Assembly (NCBI RefSeq): GCF_030317105.1
Contig: NZ_JASZYG010000008.1
Location: forward strand, 362,516 to 426,515
Direction of reading: 5' to 3'
DNA: 64,000 bases
DNA from: Variovorax brevis
GTDB lineage: Bacteria; Pseudomonadota; Gammaproteobacteria; Burkholderiales; Burkholderiaceae_C
This document shows positions 60,027-64,000 of the stretch, one piece after another (the first letter of the stretch is position 1; every line of letters begins with the position of its first letter). A model generated the notes under the pieces. That model ran no database searches. It had not been told where the DNA came from and saw only the letters and a list, made by a program, of their open reading frames with translations. A program made the position numbers and the translations under genes.

Positions 60027-60405
60027 GCCGGCGGACGTTGACGATTCGGCGGTGGCCAGGGGCGCCGGCGCCGATGCAATGCCTTTGCGCGACTGCACGC
60101 GCGTCGTTCCACCATTGCCTCGTTTCAGGGGTGTCATGCGGCGAGTGGAAGCGGTTGAAAGCGGAAGGCCCTGCTGGCCAGCGGCCCATGCAGGCGGACC
60201 AAGGTGCGAAATGCGTTGTTGCGCGAAGCTGCAACAAAACGTTCTTTGGCGGGTCGGCCGCCTGCGTCGCGGCAAGCCGGATGGCCGGAGCCGGCCACGC
60301 ACAACGCCAAGGCGGTGTAACGCGCGGGAACAGGTAAAAGGGATGGAGTGGTCACGGTATGGAGCGGCGCACTGCTGCATCATAGAGGGCTCTTTTTTGC
60401 ACGCC
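60027..60405. other. 379-base gap between divergent genes
   Basis: Lies between the kinase-like and SEC-C genes. The part up to 60137 may code for an N-terminal extension of the kinase-like protein. The rest shows no reading frame with coding character and no RNA gene I can recognise; it presumably holds both promoters. Confidence 0.5.
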
Positions 60406-61182
<777 letters not shown>

Positions 61183-61317
61183 AATTTTTTTGAGCGCCGT
61201 GTCGATTTCGCGCGAGCCCGTTCGACGTAGGGGTGGAGCGTGAGAAAAATGGCGCCCGTGGTGGCGCCGGCACGCATCCCATTTCTTGTTCAGTCAATCC
61301 ATCACAAGGAGTTTTCC

Positions 61318-61734
61318 ATGCGTTTCATGATGTTGATGATCCCCAAGGGCTACGAGAGCGCCACCCCCGGCACCATGCCCAGCGCCGATGCCGTCGCGGC
61401 CATGATGAAGTACAACGAGTCGCTGCAAAAAGCCGGCGTCCTGCTGGCACTGGACGGCCTGCATCCACCGTCGATGGGCGCACGCGTCACCTTCGAAGGC
61501 GGCAAGCCCAAGGTGACCGATGGCCCCTTCAGCGAAGCCAAGGAGGTGCTGGGCGGCTACTGGATGATCCAGGTCAAGTCGCGCGAAGAAGCCATCGAAT
61601 GGGCCTCGCGCTGCCCGGGCGGCGAAAACGAAATGATCGAAGTGCGCCAGGTGCAGGAGATGGCGGATTTCCCGCCCGATGTGCAGGAAGCCGCGGCGGG
61701 GTTCACCGAGATGCAGAAGAAGGCCGGCGGCTGA
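61318..61734 (+). CDS. YciI family protein
   Basis: A 138-residue YCII/DGPF-type protein: RFMMLMIPKGYE start, LQKAGVLLALDGLHPPSMGARV and VTDGPFSEAKEVLGGYWMIQVKSREEAIEWASRCP. ATG at 61318 with AAGGAG at good spacing. Such proteins often neighbour ECF sigma factor genes, but none is present here. A second YciI gene lies 1.6 kb away. Probably a ferredoxin-like dimer; enzymatic function unproven. Confidence 0.88.
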   Translation: MRFMMLMIPKGYESATPGTMPSADAVAAMMKYNESLQKAGVLLALDGLHPPSMGARVTFEGGKPKVTDGPFSEAKEVLGGYWMIQVKSREEAIEWASRCPGGENEMIEVRQVQEMADFPPDVQEAAAGFTEMQKKAGG

Positions 61735-61742
61735 TCCCGCCG

Positions 61743-61772
61743 GGAAGGCGCACAGCAGGTGGTGCGCCTTCC
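61743..61772. terminator. strong hairpin between convergent YciI and GNAT genes
   Basis: GGAAGGCGCAC and GTGCGCCTTCC pair perfectly over 11 bp with an 8-base loop, between two convergent genes. No clear T-run on either strand, so it is a likely but not certain bidirectional terminator. Confidence 0.6.
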
Positions 61773-61774
61773 GC

Positions 61775-62098
61775 TCAGATCTTGAAGGCGCGCTGGATGT
61801 CCTCTCGCACCAGGTCCTTGTACTCGGGGTGCTTGCGGATGTAGCCCGCGATGAACTGGCACACCGGGATCACGTGCTTGCCTTGCGCGCGCGCCTCATC
61901 GAGCACGTGGCGCGCAATCGCCGACCCCACGCCTTGGCCTTCGAACTCCGGCATCACCTCGGTGTGCGTGAACATGATGGCTTCGCTCAGCAAGTTGTAC
62001 TCGGCGATGGCGGCGGTTTTGCCGCCCTTGGAGGCCTCGTAGCGATGGGCGTCCGCGTTGTTGGTGATGACGAGCGCCGGGCCGGTGGATTCGGTCAT
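61775..62098 (-). CDS. small GNAT-type N-acetyltransferase (YidJ-like)
   Basis: A 107-residue short acetyltransferase. It shows YEASKGGKTAAIAEYNLL, MFTHTEVMPEFEGQGVGSAIARHVLDEA (the acetyl-CoA-binding Q/RxxGxG/A loop is GQGVGSA) and IPVCQFIAGYIRKHPEY, which match the Gtn/YidJ-type small GNAT family. The start overlaps the pncC stop in ATGA, so it is translated from that message. Acceptor substrate unknown. Confidence 0.87.
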   Translation of the reverse strand: MTESTGPALVITNNADAHRYEASKGGKTAAIAEYNLLSEAIMFTHTEVMPEFEGQGVGSAIARHVLDEARAQGKHVIPVCQFIAGYIRKHPEYKDLVREDIQRAFKI

Positions 62099-62610
62099 TG
62101 GGGAAAGTTCCTGATCATGGTTGCAAGGGTCTGGAGCGCGTAGCGTACGGTGGCGGCGCGAATGGCCGAGCGGTCGCCGTCGAAGCGCCGCCGCTCGCTG
62201 CGCACCTGGCCGTTGACGTACCAGCCGAACCATACGGTGCCCACCGGCTTTTCTGCGGTGCCGCCCGTGGGCCCGGCCACGCCGGTGACACCGAGCGCCA
62301 CCAGCGCACGCGAGTTCGCCACGGCGCCCTGCACCATCGCGCGTGCCACCGGCTCGCTCACGGCGCCGTGCTCGGCGATGAGCGCCGGGTCGATGCCGAG
62401 CATCTCCGTCTTGGCGTCATTCGAATAGGTCACGAAGCCCCGTTCGAACCATTCGCTGGAGCCGGAGATTTCGGTGCACGCGCCCGCGATCAATCCGCCG
62501 GTGCAGCTCTCTGCCGAGGCGAGCATCCATTTTTTCTCGCGCAGCAGGTCGGCCAGCAAGGCGACCAGTTCGGGGGTTTGCATGTCGGCGACAGCTTGCA
62601 TGTCATTCAT
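62095..62610 (-). CDS. pncC: nicotinamide-nucleotide amidohydrolase (CinA C-terminal domain)
   Basis: Deamidates nicotinamide mononucleotide in the pyridine-nucleotide salvage route. The 171-residue protein is the stand-alone CinA C-terminal domain: LASAESCTGGLIAGA near residue 30, FVTYSNDAKTEMLG, GVTGVAGPTGG and GTVWFG. It has no N-terminal competence domain, as usual for this clade. It follows pgpA with a 29-base gap and overlaps the GNAT gene. The pgpA-pncC order is common in Burkholderiales. Confidence 0.93.
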   Translation of the reverse strand: MNDMQAVADMQTPELVALLADLLREKKWMLASAESCTGGLIAGACTEISGSSEWFERGFVTYSNDAKTEMLGIDPALIAEHGAVSEPVARAMVQGAVANSRALVALGVTGVAGPTGGTAEKPVGTVWFGWYVNGQVRSERRRFDGDRSAIRAATVRYALQTLATMIRNFPQ

Positions 62611-62639
62611 TCATTTGATTTTGCGAAAGCGAGGTCGAT

Positions 62640-63209
62640 TCACCACCACCACGCGCGCCAAAGCGCGATCACCAGCACCGTGCAAAACGCAGCGACCAGA
62701 TCGTCGAAGAGGATGCCGAAGCCGGCGGCGCTCCAGCGCATGGTGTCGGGCGTTGCCCCGCGTTGCTTGAACAGCCCGTCCGCCCAGCGCACGGGGCCGG
62801 GCTTGGCCGCATCGAAATAGCGAAAGAGCGCAAAGGCGACGATCTGTGCCAGCAAGCTCGCCGGCGTCACGAGCCACAGGATGATCCAGAAGGCGACGAC
62901 TTCGTCCCACACGATGCTGCCGGGGTCGGCGACACGCATGTTGCGCGCCGCGACGGTGCAGGCCCACCAGCCGATGGGAAGCGAGGCCAGGATGATCCAG
63001 CCGATGGTCGCCGCAGAGAACCAGCGCTGCATGACCAGGAAAGCCACCCAGGCCCACAGCGTGCCCACGGTGCCCGGCGCGAAGGGCGACAGGCCGGAGC
63101 CCCAGCCGAGCGCGATGAAGTGGGCGGGGTGCGAAAGCAGGAAGCGCACCGTCGGCCGCACGGGAGCGAGCGGCGAGGGCGGCTGGGACGGAGCGGAGGC
63201 GGCGGACAT
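62640..63209 (-). CDS. pgpA: phosphatidylglycerophosphatase A
   Basis: Membrane phosphatase making phosphatidylglycerol for membrane lipids. The 189-residue protein has FLLSHPAHFIALGWGSGLSPFAPGTVGTLWAW near the start, three to four hydrophobic helices, IVWDEVVAFWIIL and the C-terminal FGILFDDLVAAFCTVLVIAL; the paired acidic residues are typical of PgpA. In relatives thiL lies upstream; it is not here. First gene of the pgpA-pncC-GNAT operon. Confidence 0.93.
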   Translation of the reverse strand: MSAASAPSQPPSPLAPVRPTVRFLLSHPAHFIALGWGSGLSPFAPGTVGTLWAWVAFLVMQRWFSAATIGWIILASLPIGWWACTVAARNMRVADPGSIVWDEVVAFWIILWLVTPASLLAQIVAFALFRYFDAAKPGPVRWADGLFKQRGATPDTMRWSAAGFGILFDDLVAAFCTVLVIALWRAWWW

Positions 63210-63321
63210 CGGCGGCTATGGTGTTCATTCACGCGACCCCGAGGCCGGCGTGCGCCGATGGTAGCGGCCTATTGAGGCCGCCGCTGGCGAGGGAGACTCT
63301 GGTCCAGCCCGCCGCGCACGA

Positions 63322-63744
63322 TCAGTTTCGCTCCATGCGCGCGCGCACCTGCAATTCCTGCTCGCGCAGCTCGGGGGTCAACTCGGGCCCGAAGTCTTCC
63401 AGTTCATAGACCTGCCGGATTTCGATCTCCGATTCGCCTTCGAAGGGATTGGGGCACTTCCTGACCCATTCGATGGCTTCCTCGCGCGACTTGACCTGGA
63501 AGATCCAGTAGCCGGCGATCAACTCCTTGGCCTCGGCGAATGGACCGTCGACGACGGTGCGTCGCGTGCCCGAGAATTTCACGCGTGCGCCTTTGGAACT
63601 CGGGTGCAGGCCTTCGGCCGAAACCAGCACCCCGGCATTGGCGAGTTCCTCGTTGTACTTGCCCATCGCCGCAAGGATTTTTTCATCCGGCGGCGCGCCC
63701 GCTTCGCTTTGATCGGTGGCTTTCACAATGACCATGAATCGCAT
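63322..63744 (-). CDS. YciI family protein
   Basis: A 140-residue YCII/DGPF-type protein, paralogous to the one at 61318: RFMVIVKATDQSEAG, LANAGVLVSAEGLHPSSKGARV and VDGPFAEAKELIAGYWIFQVKSREEAIEWVRKCP. ATG at 63742-63744 has AGGAG upstream. A longer in-frame extension reaches into the right-edge repeat and is not real. No ECF sigma gene accompanies it. A 9-bp hairpin (63774-63796) lies upstream of the start. Confidence 0.88.
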   Translation of the reverse strand: MRFMVIVKATDQSEAGAPPDEKILAAMGKYNEELANAGVLVSAEGLHPSSKGARVKFSGTRRTVVDGPFAEAKELIAGYWIFQVKSREEAIEWVRKCPNPFEGESEIEIRQVYELEDFGPELTPELREQELQVRARMERN

Positions 63745-63893
63745 CGTCTGACTCCTGAAGGTTGAGGGTGGTTGAGACCGCGATTTCCGCGGTCTCTGGA
63801 TGCACGTCGAATGGGGCGGGAGGGGGTCGACAAGTGTCGGGCGTTTATTTTCTTGTTTGTGTTTTGGGTGTTCGAGATGTTCGAGGTGTTGGG

Positions 63894-64000
63894 GCGGCGT
63901 CGGCGGGCGGTATGCCTGTGGTCGGCTGACGCCTGCGGTCCTTCGGACTTCGCTGCTGGTACTCACGACAGGCGGGGTCCGCAGAACTCGGTCCACTGCG
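63894..64000. repeat. probable dispersed intergenic repeat, cut by the window edge
   Basis: From about 63894 to the end the DNA has no coding character and resembles intergenic repeats I recall from Variovorax-like genomes, with motifs TGCGGTCCTTCGGACTTCGC and CGACAGGCGGGGTCCGCAG. Its true length and copy number cannot be seen here. The assignment rests on memory. Confidence 0.35.

Noticed and set aside
63774..63796. 9-bp hairpin GAGACCGCG/CGCGGTCTC as a terminator
   Set aside because: No T-run on either strand and it lies upstream of a gene start; kept only as a remark.

Overview
The window is GC-rich (mostly mid-60s percent by eye), densely coded chromosomal DNA of a betaproteobacterium. 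The best fit is a Comamonadaceae member close to Variovorax: the glutamate-cysteine ligase is of the T. ferrooxidans type, an lptA-lptB-rpoN cluster and a DUF2917 gene are present, and the intergenic repeats look like those I associate with that group. This placement is inference; no rRNA or tRNA gene is present to confirm it.

Layout. 1-3.5 kb: end of a probable ornithine cyclodeaminase gene, arginase (rocF), DNA polymerase III delta (holA) and proA. 3.6-10 kb: potassium uptake (trkA, trkH, kup) around gshA. 10.0-15.8 kb: a tandem intergenic repeat, a lone C-A-T-C-T nonribosomal peptide synthetase and a 548-base non-coding leader. 15.8-21.5 kb: benE-gshB, then a TonB-dependent siderophore receptor with a PepSY membrane protein under a Fur-like site. 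21.5-27.8 kb: class II amidotransferase, DHA2 exporter, zinc metallopeptidase, a CWC mini-protein coupled to a PPi-type phosphofructokinase, and a nucleotidyltransferase next to a wrecked HEPN partner. 27.8-33.5 kb: beta-oxidation-like operon, DUF2917/LysR pair and an MFS transporter. 33.5-34.9 kb: two hypothetical genes behind a two-hairpin leader. 35-42.5 kb: malate synthase G, a CoA-transferase, LysR-DUF2214-membrane spermidine-synthase-like chain, PsiF. 42.5-50.2 kb: argS, SPOR protein, dsbA, lptA, lptB, rpoN, a REP-like inverted repeat and a BASS transporter. 50.2-64 kb: glyoxalase II, PHA depolymerase homologue with a hybrid histidine kinase, RlmL-like methyltransferase, PIN protein, hydrolase/DUF2306, gluconokinase, FHA protein, a kinase-like protein, SEC-C protein, two YciI proteins around pgpA-pncC-GNAT, and a probable dispersed repeat at the right edge.

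Genes that work together: gshA, gshB and gloB serve glutathione synthesis and use; TrkA/TrkH and Kup supply potassium; LptA and LptB belong to LPS transport; the thiolase, PaaG-like isomerase and acyl-CoA dehydrogenase form one acyl-CoA operon; receptor and PepSY protein form an iron-uptake unit. Most exploratory signals are the orphan NRPS with its leader, the uncharacterised gene pair with its attenuator-like leader, and the nucleotidyltransferase with two operator-like repeats and a decayed HEPN partner. I found no CRISPR array, no insertion sequence, no integrase and no RNA gene.
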